Below, one piece after another: positions 25,195-33,127 of a DNA stretch of 33,285 bases. Numbering within the stretch: position 1 is the first letter of the stretch; every line of letters begins with the position of its first letter. A program made the translations under genes and the position numbers. Under the pieces are notes generated by a model. The model saw only the letters and a list, made by a program, of their open reading frames with translations, ran no database searches and was not told the origin of the DNA. Source of the DNA: Aquibacillus kalidii (GTDB lineage Bacteria > Bacillota > Bacilli > Bacillales > Amphibacillaceae); NCBI RefSeq assembly GCF_014280935.1, contig NZ_JACLZI010000043.1, positions 1 to 33,285 of the forward strand. The letters run 5' to 3'.

Positions 25195-26076
25195 ATGAAA
25201 AATGTGATGTCTAATAAAACCGTAATTGCCCTTTATGTACTACCTGCGTTGCTTCTAATTCTTGTTTTAGTTTACGTCCCTATCGTGTTAACAGGGTATT
25301 ACGGGTTAATGGATTGGGACGGAATAGGAAAAATGAAGTTTATTGGACTAGAAAACTATATTGATTTGCTTAAGGATAAAATGTTTTGGTCGAGTACGTA
25401 TCACTCGTTTCAGCTAGCAATCTTTTCAACTATTAGTCTTTTGTTATATTTAGTAATCTCACTTGTATTAGCTAGCAAGATAAAGGGTTCGGATTTATTA
25501 AGGAAAATTTACTTGATCCCGATGTTATTATCATCAGTTGCCATCGCGCAGCTTTGGCTTAAGATTTTCGATCCTAATAATGGCATGATTAATAGTCTTC
25601 TAGAGATGATGGGTGTAGAAAATGCCCCTGTCTGGCTGGCAGATCCCAATGTGGTTCTTTACGCAATTTTTATACCAATAATATGGCAGTATGCAGGGTT
25701 CTATATCATTATTTATTATGCTGCATTGAAAAATGTTCCAGAAGAGCTAGTAGAAGCTGCTCGTATTGATGGAGCTAACCCGGTGCAAATAGCATATAAA
25801 ATAAAATTACCATTAATAGCAGGTGTATTTAAAGTAACCATCGTACTTGCAATAGTAGGTTCCTTGAAATATTTCGATTTAATTTGGGTTATGACTGGCG
25901 GTGGACCAAACGGAGCGAGTGAAGTAATGGCATCATATATGTATAGTGAGGCTTTTAAAAGCTATAACTTTGGATACGGCAGTGCAATAGGATTTGCCCT
26001 ACTAGTTATTTGTTTAATCATGACATGGTTTATTCGTAAACTAACTGCTGCAAATGATAATAATAATCAATTTTAA
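25195..26076 (+). CDS. sugar ABC transporter permease 1 (MalF/UgpA type)
   Basis: A 293-residue inner-membrane permease of the carbohydrate CUT1 class with six predicted membrane segments (about 10-34, 74-94, 105-123, 155-178, 206-228, 260-283). The cytoplasmic EAA loop that contacts the ATPase is visible at about 181-210: EELVEAARIDGANPVQIAYKIKLPLI. The ATG at 25195 follows AAGGGAGC. It is second in the binding protein-permease-permease order and resembles XynF/LacF-type components. Specificity is inferred from neighbours only. Confidence 0.93.
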   Translation: MKNVMSNKTVIALYVLPALLLILVLVYVPIVLTGYYGLMDWDGIGKMKFIGLENYIDLLKDKMFWSSTYHSFQLAIFSTISLLLYLVISLVLASKIKGSDLLRKIYLIPMLLSSVAIAQLWLKIFDPNNGMINSLLEMMGVENAPVWLADPNVVLYAIFIPIIWQYAGFYIIIYYAALKNVPEELVEAARIDGANPVQIAYKIKLPLIAGVFKVTIVLAIVGSLKYFDLIWVMTGGGPNGASEVMASYMYSEAFKSYNFGYGSAIGFALLVICLIMTWFIRKLTAANDNNNQF

Positions 26077-26090
26077 AGGGAGTGAAAATG

Positions 26091-26987
26091 ATGAGTGAGA
26101 TAAATACTACTAAGGAAATGAAAGCCACCTTATCTACTCCGACTAAACCCAAACTTTCATTAGGCAAACGACTGGGATTTACTATTCTTTATCTTATACT
26201 TGGTGTTGTAGCCATTTTTCAAATTTATCCGTTAGTCTGGTTGTTTATGTTTTCGTTAAAATCAAATCAAGAAGTTTTTGGACTTTCACCATTTGCTTTA
26301 CCTCAGGACCCCCAATGGGCTAACTATGCAAAAGCTTGGACTCAAGGGAATATAAGCCTGTATTTTTTTAATAGTGTATGGATTACAGTAGTAGCTGTTG
26401 TACTTACTGTCATACTGGCAAGCTTTGTAACTTTTGCCATTACTCGAATGTACTGGAAGTTAAATAAACTTGTACTTGGACTGTTCATGGTAGGGTTAAT
26501 GATCCCGATACACTCGACATTGATTCCCTTATTCGACTTTTATAATAAACTAAATTTAATTGATAACCCGATTTCCATCATATTAAGTTATACTGCGTTT
26601 AACCTACCATTAACTATTATGATTTTATTAGGTTTTTATCAGACGCTTCCTCGGGAAATTGAAGAAGCAGCTGTCATGGATGGGTGCTCCATCCACCGTA
26701 TCTTTTTCCAAATTACGTTGCCAATGACTGCTCCAGTTATTTCAACAACAGTTATTATTAATATGATTTACAATTGGAATGAATTTGTATTTGTGAATAC
26801 ATTTATTAGTTCAGATAAATGGAAGACACTAACTGTTGGTATCCAAAACTTTATTGGACAATATTTAACAGATTGGGGTGCAATTGGTGCGACGTTAATG
26901 ATTAGTATTGTTCCGATCCTTGTCGCTTTCTTACTACTTAGTAATCGGATTGTAGAAGGAATTGCTGCAGGCTCTGTTAAAGGATAA
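26091..26987 (+). CDS. sugar ABC transporter permease 2 (MalG/UgpE type)
   Basis: A permease of about 298 residues, pairing with the preceding one. A basic cytoplasmic N-terminus of about 28 residues is followed by six membrane segments. The EAA loop is REIEEAAVMDGCSIHRIFFQITLPM (about 188-212). The motif NPISIILSYTAFNLPLTIMIL and the C-terminus RIVEGIAAGSVKG are characteristic of CUT1 MalG-like proteins. AAAGGGAG lies just upstream. ATG codons at 26088 and 26091 both fit, and I prefer the second for spacing (8 bases). A GTG at 26082 overlaps the ribosome site. The gap to permease 1 is only about 14 bases, so they are co-transcribed. Confidence 0.93.
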   Translation: MSEINTTKEMKATLSTPTKPKLSLGKRLGFTILYLILGVVAIFQIYPLVWLFMFSLKSNQEVFGLSPFALPQDPQWANYAKAWTQGNISLYFFNSVWITVVAVVLTVILASFVTFAITRMYWKLNKLVLGLFMVGLMIPIHSTLIPLFDFYNKLNLIDNPISIILSYTAFNLPLTIMILLGFYQTLPREIEEAAVMDGCSIHRIFFQITLPMTAPVISTTVIINMIYNWNEFVFVNTFISSDKWKTLTVGIQNFIGQYLTDWGAIGATLMISIVPILVAFLLLSNRIVEGIAAGSVKG

Positions 26988-27013
26988 TTCATTTAATGGT
27001 TAGGAGGATAAAA

Positions 27014-27655
27014 ATGACTAGAACAAATATGGGATATTTATATACAATAACAGAATGGGTTACTAGGTTTGCATATCTTAACCTACTATGGATGTTTTTC
27101 ACTGTAACTGGACTAGTCATTTTTGGGTTCTTTCCTGCCACAGTAACAATGTTTACCATTGTTCGTAAATGGATAATTGGTTATGAAACAGATGCAAGTG
27201 TATTTCATACTTTTTGGACAACGTATAAAGAGGAATTTAGGAAAAGTAATCTAATCGGTTTAGTGTTGATCATTACTTCAGGTTTGATTTACTTGGACCT
27301 AAACTATATGAGAATGAATGCAGGTGGAATGCTATGGTTGACACATATTCCTTTATATCTCTTCATTTTTGGATTTCTAATGACAACTTTATATTTCTTT
27401 CCTGTATATACGCATTATAATATAAATCTCTTTCAACAATTTAAACATGCTTTTCTCATTATGTTTATTAATCCAATCAACAATGTGATGATGCTAATCG
27501 GTGTGGGGATTACGATATATATATTTACGCTAATTCCGGGTCTTGCCTTTTTCTTTGGAGGTAGTTTAATGACTTACATTATTTTCTGGCCCTGTTACCG
27601 GTCTTTCAATAAAATCGAAGAAAGGCAAAGAATATTAGCAGAGAAAGTTAGTTGA
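27014..27655 (+). CDS. DUF624 (YesL-like) membrane protein
   Basis: A 213-residue membrane protein of the DUF624/YesL family, very often encoded at the end of sugar-importer operons with YesM/YesN systems. Features are the N-terminal WVTRFAYLNLLWMFFTVTGLVIFGFFPATVTMFTIVRKW block, three to four further membrane segments, and FWTTYKEEFRKSNLIG in between. The start ATG at 27014 has TAGGAGG 7 bases upstream; an ATG at 26996 is in frame but precedes that site. Its role is not established; an accessory role for the importer or sensor is a guess from gene order. A terminator follows. Confidence 0.88.
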   Translation: MTRTNMGYLYTITEWVTRFAYLNLLWMFFTVTGLVIFGFFPATVTMFTIVRKWIIGYETDASVFHTFWTTYKEEFRKSNLIGLVLIITSGLIYLDLNYMRMNAGGMLWLTHIPLYLFIFGFLMTTLYFFPVYTHYNINLFQQFKHAFLIMFINPINNVMMLIGVGITIYIFTLIPGLAFFFGGSLMTYIIFWPCYRSFNKIEERQRILAEKVS

Positions 27656-27670
27656 AAATATATCTTATAA

Positions 27671-27706
27671 AGAGCTAAATTGAGATATTCAGTTGGCTCT
27701 TCTTTA
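27671..27706 (+). terminator. Rho-independent terminator after the importer operon
   Basis: AGAGCTAA (27671-27678) pairs with TTGGCTCT (27693-27700) with one G-U pair, followed by TCTTT. It closes the xylan-utilisation cluster. Confidence 0.7.
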
Positions 27707-27908
27707 AATATAAAGTAATGATTATATTTTTCTGTCCTGTTTTTGGGAAAAGAACCGTTGTATCTAATTTTATTGCTTGTTATAAAACCCGTTCTGGTTT
27801 TCCTTAGTTGTTGGACCTGTCTATTTATCAGCAAAAGATAGGTGCTGCACACTACACTCACAATTATCTTGCCCAAAGCATAATGATAGTAGGTGTAGCA
27901 ATACCTTG
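27707..27908. other. Intergenic region with a possible structured element
   Basis: No credible gene is seen. TGCTGCACACTAC (27843-27855) can pair with GTAGGTGTAGCA (27889-27900), 12 pairs with one bulge and one G-U, around a 33-base loop. Just upstream ACCTGTCT and AGATAGGT form a smaller dyad (about 27811-27842). It could be a small RNA, a regulatory site or remnant sequence. Confidence 0.35.
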
Positions 27909-27938
27909 TTGATGAATAGCTTGTCTTACTGCTATAAT
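27909..27938 (+). promoter_or_regulatory. murB promoter
   Basis: TTGATG (27909-27914), 18 bases, TATAAT (27933-27938) with an extended TGC before the -10. The predicted start is about 50 bases before the murB start codon. Confidence 0.75.
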
Positions 27939-27994
27939 CTAAAGGCATGATATCAAATATGGGTAGTTAATGCCGGCAATAAAGGATGATTTAT

Positions 27995-28912
27995 ATGAAT
28001 AAATATCATCACATTTATGAAGATTTGCTTTCCATTACATCTAAGGAAAATGTAATGGTTGATGAATATTTAAAAAAACATACTTATACTCGATTGGGTG
28101 GCAAGGCAGATATATTCGTGACACCTGGTTCTGTAAAAGAAGTACAGGATATTATAAAGCTAGCAAATAGTAAGGAAGTTCCTTTTACACTATTAGGTAA
28201 TGGATCCAACTTAATTGTAAGGGATGGAGGGATTCGTGGCATTGTCATGAGTCCGAAACGATTTTCAACTATTAAAAGAGAAGGTAACAGCATTGTTGCA
28301 GAAAGTGGTGCAAGAATCATTGATGTCTCACGAAAAGCATTAGAAGAACAATTGACTGGAATGGAATTCGCCTGTGGGATACCTGGAACAGTCGGTGGAG
28401 CTTTGTTCATGAATGCGGGTGCATACGGTGGGGAAGTAAAGGATGTTCTTAGCCATGCGGTAGTAGTAACAAAAGAAGGAGAGCTTGTAACGCTTTCTGC
28501 TGATAAATTAGACCTTGATTATCGAACAAGTAATATCCCGGATAATGGATATATTGTTCTAGAAGCACATTTTGATTTAACACCTGGAAATTATCAAGAT
28601 ATAAAAGCTATTATGGATGATCTTACTTATAAAAGAGAATCGAAGCAACCACTTGAATATCCATCTTGTGGTAGTGTTTTTAAACGACCACCTGGATACT
28701 TCGCAGGCAAGCTAATCCAAGATAGTGACCTTCAAGGGAAGGGTGTTGGAGGAGCTGAAGTTTCAACAAAGCACGCAGGCTTTATTGTAAACAAGAATGA
28801 GGCTACAGCATCTGACTATATTGCGGTTATTGAAATGGTTCAGAAAACGGTTAAAGAGAAGTTCGGTGTTGCTTTAGAGCGAGAAGTTAAGATTTTAGGT
28901 GAAGATAGTTAA
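27995..28912 (+). CDS. murB: UDP-N-acetylmuramate dehydrogenase
   Basis: A 305-residue MurB that reduces UDP-GlcNAc-enolpyruvate to UDP-MurNAc with NADPH and FAD, an early cytoplasmic step of peptidoglycan synthesis. FAD-binding stretches are LLGNGSNLIVRDGGIRG (67-82) and ACGIPGTVGGALFMNAGAYGGE (126-147). The catalytic serine is Ser227 in YPSCGSVFKRP, and the C-terminal glutamate lies in LEREVKILGE. It is the Gram-positive type IIb form, lacking the extra loop of E. coli MurB. The ATG at 27995 is 8 bases after AAAGGA; an ATG at 27986 is also in frame but too close to it. It has its own promoter and no link to its neighbours. Confidence 0.95.
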   Translation: MNKYHHIYEDLLSITSKENVMVDEYLKKHTYTRLGGKADIFVTPGSVKEVQDIIKLANSKEVPFTLLGNGSNLIVRDGGIRGIVMSPKRFSTIKREGNSIVAESGARIIDVSRKALEEQLTGMEFACGIPGTVGGALFMNAGAYGGEVKDVLSHAVVVTKEGELVTLSADKLDLDYRTSNIPDNGYIVLEAHFDLTPGNYQDIKAIMDDLTYKRESKQPLEYPSCGSVFKRPPGYFAGKLIQDSDLQGKGVGGAEVSTKHAGFIVNKNEATASDYIAVIEMVQKTVKEKFGVALEREVKILGEDS

Positions 28913-29009
28913 TGGTAAATAGCTGTGATGCAGGTTTTGTGAGCTATTTATAAAAGTTTATTTGGAATATTGAGCATTACTAATTGCTTTATTATTTAAT
29001 TTCAACGTG

Positions 29010-29016
29010 TTATTAT
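29010..29016 (+). promoter_or_regulatory. Likely -10 of the rib operon promoter
   Basis: TATTAT at 29011-29016, preceded by TGT (extended -10), lies just upstream of the FMN aptamer. The -35 region is poor (TTTATT at 28988-28993). Confidence 0.45.
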
Positions 29017-29030
29017 TAGTACAATCGAAT

Positions 29031-29177
29031 AAGGATTCCTTTGGGGCAGGGTGAAAATCCCGACCGACGGTAATAAGTAAACATACTTTAAGTCCGTGAC
29101 CCGGAGCATGAAAGTGCGAAGGTGGATTTGGTGAAAAACCAAAACCGACAGTGAAAGTCTGGATGGGAAAAGGAATA
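29031..29177 (+). ncRNA. FMN riboswitch (RFN element)
   Basis: The aptamer is clear: closing stem ATTCCTT (29035-29041) with AAGGAAT (29170-29176), then GGGGCAGGGTGAAAATCCCG, GACCGACGGTAA, AGTCCGTGACCCG, TGGATTTGGTGAAAAACCAA, ACCGACAGTGAAAGTCTGGATGGG in that order, all conserved RFN blocks. FMN binding should favour the terminator at 29266-29299 and reduce rib transcription. Confidence 0.97.
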
Positions 29178-29265
29178 GGTGTACTTAAAATGTTATTTAT
29201 TTTTGTACACTACTACTAGGTCTTACCTTAAACGGTATAGTCTAGTTTATTTGCGTATGCTTACT

Positions 29266-29299
29266 AAGCCCCTGATGATAATTTATCAGGGGCTTTTCT
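29266..29299 (+). terminator. Riboswitch-controlled terminator
   Basis: AAGCCCCTGAT (29266-29276) pairs perfectly with ATCAGGGGCTT (29285-29295), followed by TTCTTGCTT. It sits between the FMN aptamer and ribD. Confidence 0.92.
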
Positions 29300-29338
29300 T
29301 GCTTCTCTTTCCAATTAATGAGGAAAGGGTGTGGTTAA

Positions 29339-30421
29339 ATGACAAATGAAGAGTATATGGACTTAGCGTTTACTGTGGCAGAAGCTACTCTTGGACAAAC
29401 AAGTCCCAATCCTTCTGTAGGTGCTGTCGTTGTAAAGGACGGTAGAATCCTAGGGATAGGTAGCCATCTAACAGCTGGAAGCCCACATGCAGAGGTCTAT
29501 GCAATTATGCAGGCAGGTGCAGAAGCGGAGGGTGCAGAAATATATGTAACGCTAGAGCCATGTGCGCACTTCGGACGAACACCACCGTGTGCAGATTTGA
29601 TCATTGAACACAAATTAAGAAAGGTTCATATCGCTTGTTTAGACCCGAACCCAGCAGTTGCAGGAAAGGGTGCGGAACGTATAAAACAAGCTGGAATTGA
29701 AGTGGAAGTTGGGTTAGGAGAAGCAAGAGCTCTAGAATTAAATCGCAAATTTTTTCATTTTTTAAGAAAAAAAAGACCGTATGTAACACTGAAAGCTGCA
29801 ACTACTTTAGATGGGAAAATAGCCACATCGACTGGAGATAGTAAATGGATTACATCTGAAGAATCACGTTTAGATGTCCATAATCAGCGACATATTCACG
29901 ATGCCATCTTAGTTGGAATTAATACGGTCATGAAAGATAACCCCCTTTTAACCACCAGATTGCCCCAAGGTGGAAAAAATCCCATTCGAATTATTTTAGA
30001 TACTCACTTAAAGATTCAAGACGAAGCACAAGTATTAAACGATGGACTAGAAACGTGGATCATTTGTCGTTCTACTGCAGATGTAGCAAATTTCCAAGAT
30101 AGCCATCCTGGCGTTAAAGTTCTGAGCTTACAAACAACTGAAATAGAGGATGTGCTTGACCTATTAGGTGAACATAACATCCAATCCCTTTACGTAGAAG
30201 GTGGTAGTAAGATTCTTGCTTCTTTTCTGGATAAGCAGCTGTTTAATGAATGCCATTGGTATATAGCTCCTAAGATTTTGGGTGGTTCGGACGCACTTAG
30301 TGTAATAGGTGGATATTCACCTGAATGGATGAGTCAAGCTACGCAATTGGATTTTATTTCAGTTAAACAATACGGCCGAGATATCAAAATAGTGGCACGC
30401 CCTAGAAAAGAGGTGTCGTAA
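29339..30421 (+). CDS. ribD: bifunctional riboflavin biosynthesis deaminase/reductase
   Basis: A 360-residue RibD with two activities: deamination of the pyrimidine intermediate from GTP and reduction of its ribose side chain. The N-terminal zinc deaminase has HAEVYAI (His50, Glu52) and EPCAHFGRTPPC (Cys75, Cys84). The C-terminal reductase domain starts near residue 147 with VTLKAATTLDGKIATSTGDSKWITSE and contains VEGGSKILASFL. ATG has AGGAAAGGG upstream. It is first in the four-gene rib operon controlled by the FMN riboswitch, and its stop abuts the ribE start. Confidence 0.97.
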   Translation: MTNEEYMDLAFTVAEATLGQTSPNPSVGAVVVKDGRILGIGSHLTAGSPHAEVYAIMQAGAEAEGAEIYVTLEPCAHFGRTPPCADLIIEHKLRKVHIACLDPNPAVAGKGAERIKQAGIEVEVGLGEARALELNRKFFHFLRKKRPYVTLKAATTLDGKIATSTGDSKWITSEESRLDVHNQRHIHDAILVGINTVMKDNPLLTTRLPQGGKNPIRIILDTHLKIQDEAQVLNDGLETWIICRSTADVANFQDSHPGVKVLSLQTTEIEDVLDLLGEHNIQSLYVEGGSKILASFLDKQLFNECHWYIAPKILGGSDALSVIGGYSPEWMSQATQLDFISVKQYGRDIKIVARPRKEVS

Positions 30422-31075
30422 ATGTTTACAGGTATTGTAGAAGAAAAAGGAATAGTTAAGCAAATTTCGAAAAAGGGAAATTCCCTATCCCTTACGATAA
30501 AAGGTTCTACCGTAACCTCAGATGTTCATAATGGAGATAGTATTGCGGTTAATGGTGTTTGTTTAACCGTAACAGATTTCGGTACAGAGTGGTTTTCTGT
30601 GGACGTTATACCGGAAACATTCAGGGGATCCTCTTTAGCAAAATTAGATGTCGGTAAACAAGTTAACTTGGAGAGAGCGATGAGTGCTAACGGTAGGTTT
30701 GGTGGTCATTTTGTTTCTGGTCATATTGATACAACTGGTGTAATTAAACGAATCTGGGAGGAAGATAATGCTCGGTATGTAGAAGTGAGTGTTTCTCAAG
30801 AAGGGCTTTCATTTATTGCACGAAAGGGTTCGATATGTGTGGATGGAACTTCCCTAACAGTGTTTGGTTTTACAGAGAGCAGTTTCATCATATCGCTCAT
30901 TCCAGAAACAAGAAATGCAACTATTATAGGTGATAAAAGGCAGGGAGATCTAGTCAACGTGGAATATGACATGCTCGCGAAGTATATGGCAAGATTGCTA
31001 GATTTTAAGAGCCATCCTATAGAGAAATCTAATGGAGAATTAACGATTGATAAGTTGAGAGATTACGGGTTTTGA
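30422..31075 (+). CDS. ribE: riboflavin synthase, alpha chain
   Basis: A 217-residue riboflavin synthase that dismutates two 6,7-dimethyl-8-ribityllumazines into riboflavin and a pyrimidine that RibH reuses. It has two lumazine-binding barrels: [10 protein letters not shown]... with [11 protein letters not shown], then a second from about residue 97 ([15 protein letters not shown]) with [11 protein letters not shown]. The repeated pattern shows the internal duplication. It starts right at the ribD stop with AGAGGTG in the end of ribD as ribosome site, so it is coupled. The short C-terminus is normal. Confidence 0.97.
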   Translation: MFTGIVEEKGIVKQISKKGNSLSLTIKGSTVTSDVHNGDSIAVNGVCLTVTDFGTEWFSVDVIPETFRGSSLAKLDVGKQVNLERAMSANGRFGGHFVSGHIDTTGVIKRIWEEDNARYVEVSVSQEGLSFIARKGSICVDGTSLTVFGFTESSFIISLIPETRNATIIGDKRQGDLVNVEYDMLAKYMARLLDFKSHPIEKSNGELTIDKLRDYGF

Positions 31076-31086
31076 GAGGTGAAACA

Positions 31087-32280
31087 ATGTTTTCGAGAAT
31101 AGAAAAAGCTATTGCGGATTTAAAGGCAGGAAAGATGATTATAGTGGTAGACGATGAGGATCGTGAAAATGAAGGTGATTTTGTCACATTGGCTGAACAT
31201 GCGACGCCAGAAGCAATAAACTTCATGGCCACTTTTGGACGTGGTTTAATATGTACGCCAATGACAGCGGAGTACACTCGTAAATTTGGCCTAGAGGCAA
31301 TGGTAAATCACAATACAGATGCCCACGGTACAGCTTTCACCGTAAGTGTTGATCATCAATCAACACATACTGGAATTAGTGCATATGAACGATCCATAAC
31401 TATACAAAAATTTCTTGATAAGGAGACTGTACCGAGTGAATTTAAACGACCAGGTCATGTGTTTCCTTTGATTGCTCAAGAAAATGGAGTACTCGAAAGA
31501 GAAGGGCATACGGAAGCTGCTGTTGATTTAGCTATATTAGCTGGTTCACAACCAGTGGGAGTGATCTGTGAAATTATGAAAGATGATGGCACGATGGCAC
31601 GTTTAGCCGACTTAGAAAAAATGGCTGTCGAACATAGCATGGCCATGATCACCATCCAAGATTTAATTACTTACCGTAAAAAAAGTGAGAAGTTAATTAA
31701 TAAGGAAGTAGAAATTAACCTTCCAACAAGTTTTGGGCAATTTAAAATGGCTGCATTTACAGAGAAAATAACTGGAAAAGAGCATCTTGCCATTTATAAG
31801 GGAGAGCTTGATGATACGGAGCCTGTATTAGTTAGGATTCATTCTGAGTGTTTAACAGGTGATGTATTTGGTTCTTATCGTTGTGACTGCGGTCCACAAT
31901 TAGATGAAGCACTAAACAAAATAGAGGCAGCTGGAAAAGGTGTGCTTGTATACATGCGGCAAGAAGGTAGGGGAATAGGCTTGGTGAATAAACTAAAAGC
32001 CTACCAATTACAGGAGCAGGGGTATGACACAGTAGAAGCAAACCATCAATTGGGTTTCGCTGATGATTTAAGAGAGTATTCCTTAAGTGCACAAATTTTG
32101 TCTGAGTTAGGCTTGAAAAAAATAAAATTATTAACGAACAATCCTAGAAAGATAACAGCATTAAAGGAGTATGGGCTTGAAATAGAAGAAAGAGTAAGTA
32201 TTCAAATTCCCCATAACAAAGAAAATGAACATTATTTAAAAACGAAAGTATCAAAATTAGATCATCTATTAAACTTTTAG
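31087..32280 (+). CDS. ribBA: bifunctional 3,4-dihydroxy-2-butanone-4-phosphate synthase / GTP cyclohydrolase II
   Basis: A 397-residue fusion supplying both precursors of riboflavin. Residues 1-200 are DHBP synthase, with [16 protein letters not shown] (18-33), [10 protein letters not shown] and [10 protein letters not shown]. Residues 205-397 are GTP cyclohydrolase II, with the zinc ligands Cys255, Cys266, Cys268 ([17 protein letters not shown]) and the GTP-site stretch [11 protein letters not shown] chose ATG at 31087 because GAGAGGTG lies just before it; a TTG at 31072 would overlap the ribE stop. Length equals Bacillus RibBA. Confidence 0.97.
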   Translation: MFSRIEKAIADLKAGKMIIVVDDEDRENEGDFVTLAEHATPEAINFMATFGRGLICTPMTAEYTRKFGLEAMVNHNTDAHGTAFTVSVDHQSTHTGISAYERSITIQKFLDKETVPSEFKRPGHVFPLIAQENGVLEREGHTEAAVDLAILAGSQPVGVICEIMKDDGTMARLADLEKMAVEHSMAMITIQDLITYRKKSEKLINKEVEINLPTSFGQFKMAAFTEKITGKEHLAIYKGELDDTEPVLVRIHSECLTGDVFGSYRCDCGPQLDEALNKIEAAGKGVLVYMRQEGRGIGLVNKLKAYQLQEQGYDTVEANHQLGFADDLREYSLSAQILSELGLKKIKLLTNNPRKITALKEYGLEIEERVSIQIPHNKENEHYLKTKVSKLDHLLNF

Positions 32281-32290
32281 GAGGATAAGT

Positions 32291-32758
32291 ATGAATAAGG
32301 TATTGGAAGGGAATTTAGTAGGAGTAGATTTAAAAGTCGGTATTGTAGTTGGTAGATTCAATGAGTTTATTACCAGTAAGCTACTGAGTGGTGCAGAAGA
32401 TGCGTTAAGAAGGCATGGAGTGAAAGAGGAAGATGTATCAATTGCATGGGTACCTGGTGCATTTGAAATTCCGTTAGTTGCTCAAAAAATGGCACAAACA
32501 GGAAAGTACGATGCAGTTATTACGTTAGGAACCGTTATTAGAGGTTCTACTCCGCACTTTGATTATGTTAGTAGTGAGGTATCCAAAGGAGTGGCAAGTG
32601 TCTCTATGCAGCAAGGAATGCCGGTTATTTTTGGGGTATTAACAACTGATACGATCGAACAAGCAATCGAGAGAGCCGGTACTAAAGCTGGTAATAAAGG
32701 GGCAGAGGCTGCTATCTCTGCAATTGAAATGGCTAACCTAATGAAATCATTCAGTTAA
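32291..32758 (+). CDS. ribH: 6,7-dimethyl-8-ribityllumazine synthase, beta chain
   Basis: A 155-residue lumazine synthase joining the pyrimidine and dihydroxybutanone phosphate; Bacillus enzymes form a 60-subunit shell that can enclose riboflavin synthase. Motifs are [16 protein letters not shown] (substrate site), [26 protein letters not shown] (with the catalytic histidine) and [19 protein letters not shown] has TAGGAGG 7 bases upstream. It is last in the rib operon and is followed by a terminator. Confidence 0.97.
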   Translation: MNKVLEGNLVGVDLKVGIVVGRFNEFITSKLLSGAEDALRRHGVKEEDVSIAWVPGAFEIPLVAQKMAQTGKYDAVITLGTVIRGSTPHFDYVSSEVSKGVASVSMQQGMPVIFGVLTTDTIEQAIERAGTKAGNKGAEAAISAIEMANLMKSFS

Positions 32759-32767
32759 TGCTAGTAA

Positions 32768-32811
32768 ATGGGGAGAAGCTTTTTTAGCTTCTCCTTGTAT
32801 TGACTTTTTTT
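32768..32811 (+). terminator. Terminator after ribH
   Basis: GGAGAAGCT (32772-32780) pairs with AGCTTCTCC (32786-32794), followed by TTGTATTG and a T-run at 32805-32811. The -35 of the next promoter lies in the tail. Confidence 0.75.
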
Positions 32812-32828
32812 CCTATCCTACATATAGT
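32800..32828 (+). promoter_or_regulatory. Promoter of the T-box leader
   Basis: TTGACT (32800-32805), 17 bases, TATAGT (32823-32828), giving a transcript start near 32835, just before Stem I of the T-box. Confidence 0.72.
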
Positions 32829-32849
32829 ATATATAATTAAAATTTCATA

Positions 32850-33083
32850 GTGAAAAGCGATGAAAAGGAATAGTAAAATACAAGTCTATTTTATAAGAGA
32901 GGAATGTAAGCTGAAAATTTCCATTTAGACTTTATTTGAACCTGCCTTGGAGTACGGTATCGATAAGATACATGCGGAGATTATTCCGATATCAAGCATA
33001 AGTGTATAGCTAGAAAATTAGCTGTAAACAAGGGTGGTACCACCATGTCTCGGTCCCTTTTTAGGGATGGGGTCTTTTTTTAT
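32850..33083 (+). ncRNA. T-box leader (possibly tRNA-Pro), gene beyond window
   Basis: Stem I upper helix: AAATA plus AAGTCTA (32876-32888, C81 bulged) pairs with TAGACTT plus TATTT (32926-32937). It is flanked by the loop E strands AGTA (32872-32875) and GAA (32938-32940). The codon after GAA is CCT (Pro), followed by G and then CCTTGGAG. The T-box core is AGGGTGGTACC (33031-33041); TGGT would pair with an ACCA end with discriminator A, as in tRNA-Pro. A terminator follows (33050-33080, TCCCT with AGGGA, then seven T). The regulated gene is not in the window. Leucine (CTG, one base on) is the alternative reading. Confidence 0.85.
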
Positions 33084-33127
33084 GCAAAAAAAAGCTCTAT
33101 TCACAAAATGGCAGTCTTTTAAATGCA

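Noticed and set aside
27595-27948. 117-codon minus-strand frame overlapping the DUF624 gene end
   Set aside because: It overlaps a real gene and its terminator, has no ribosome site, and resembles no known protein.
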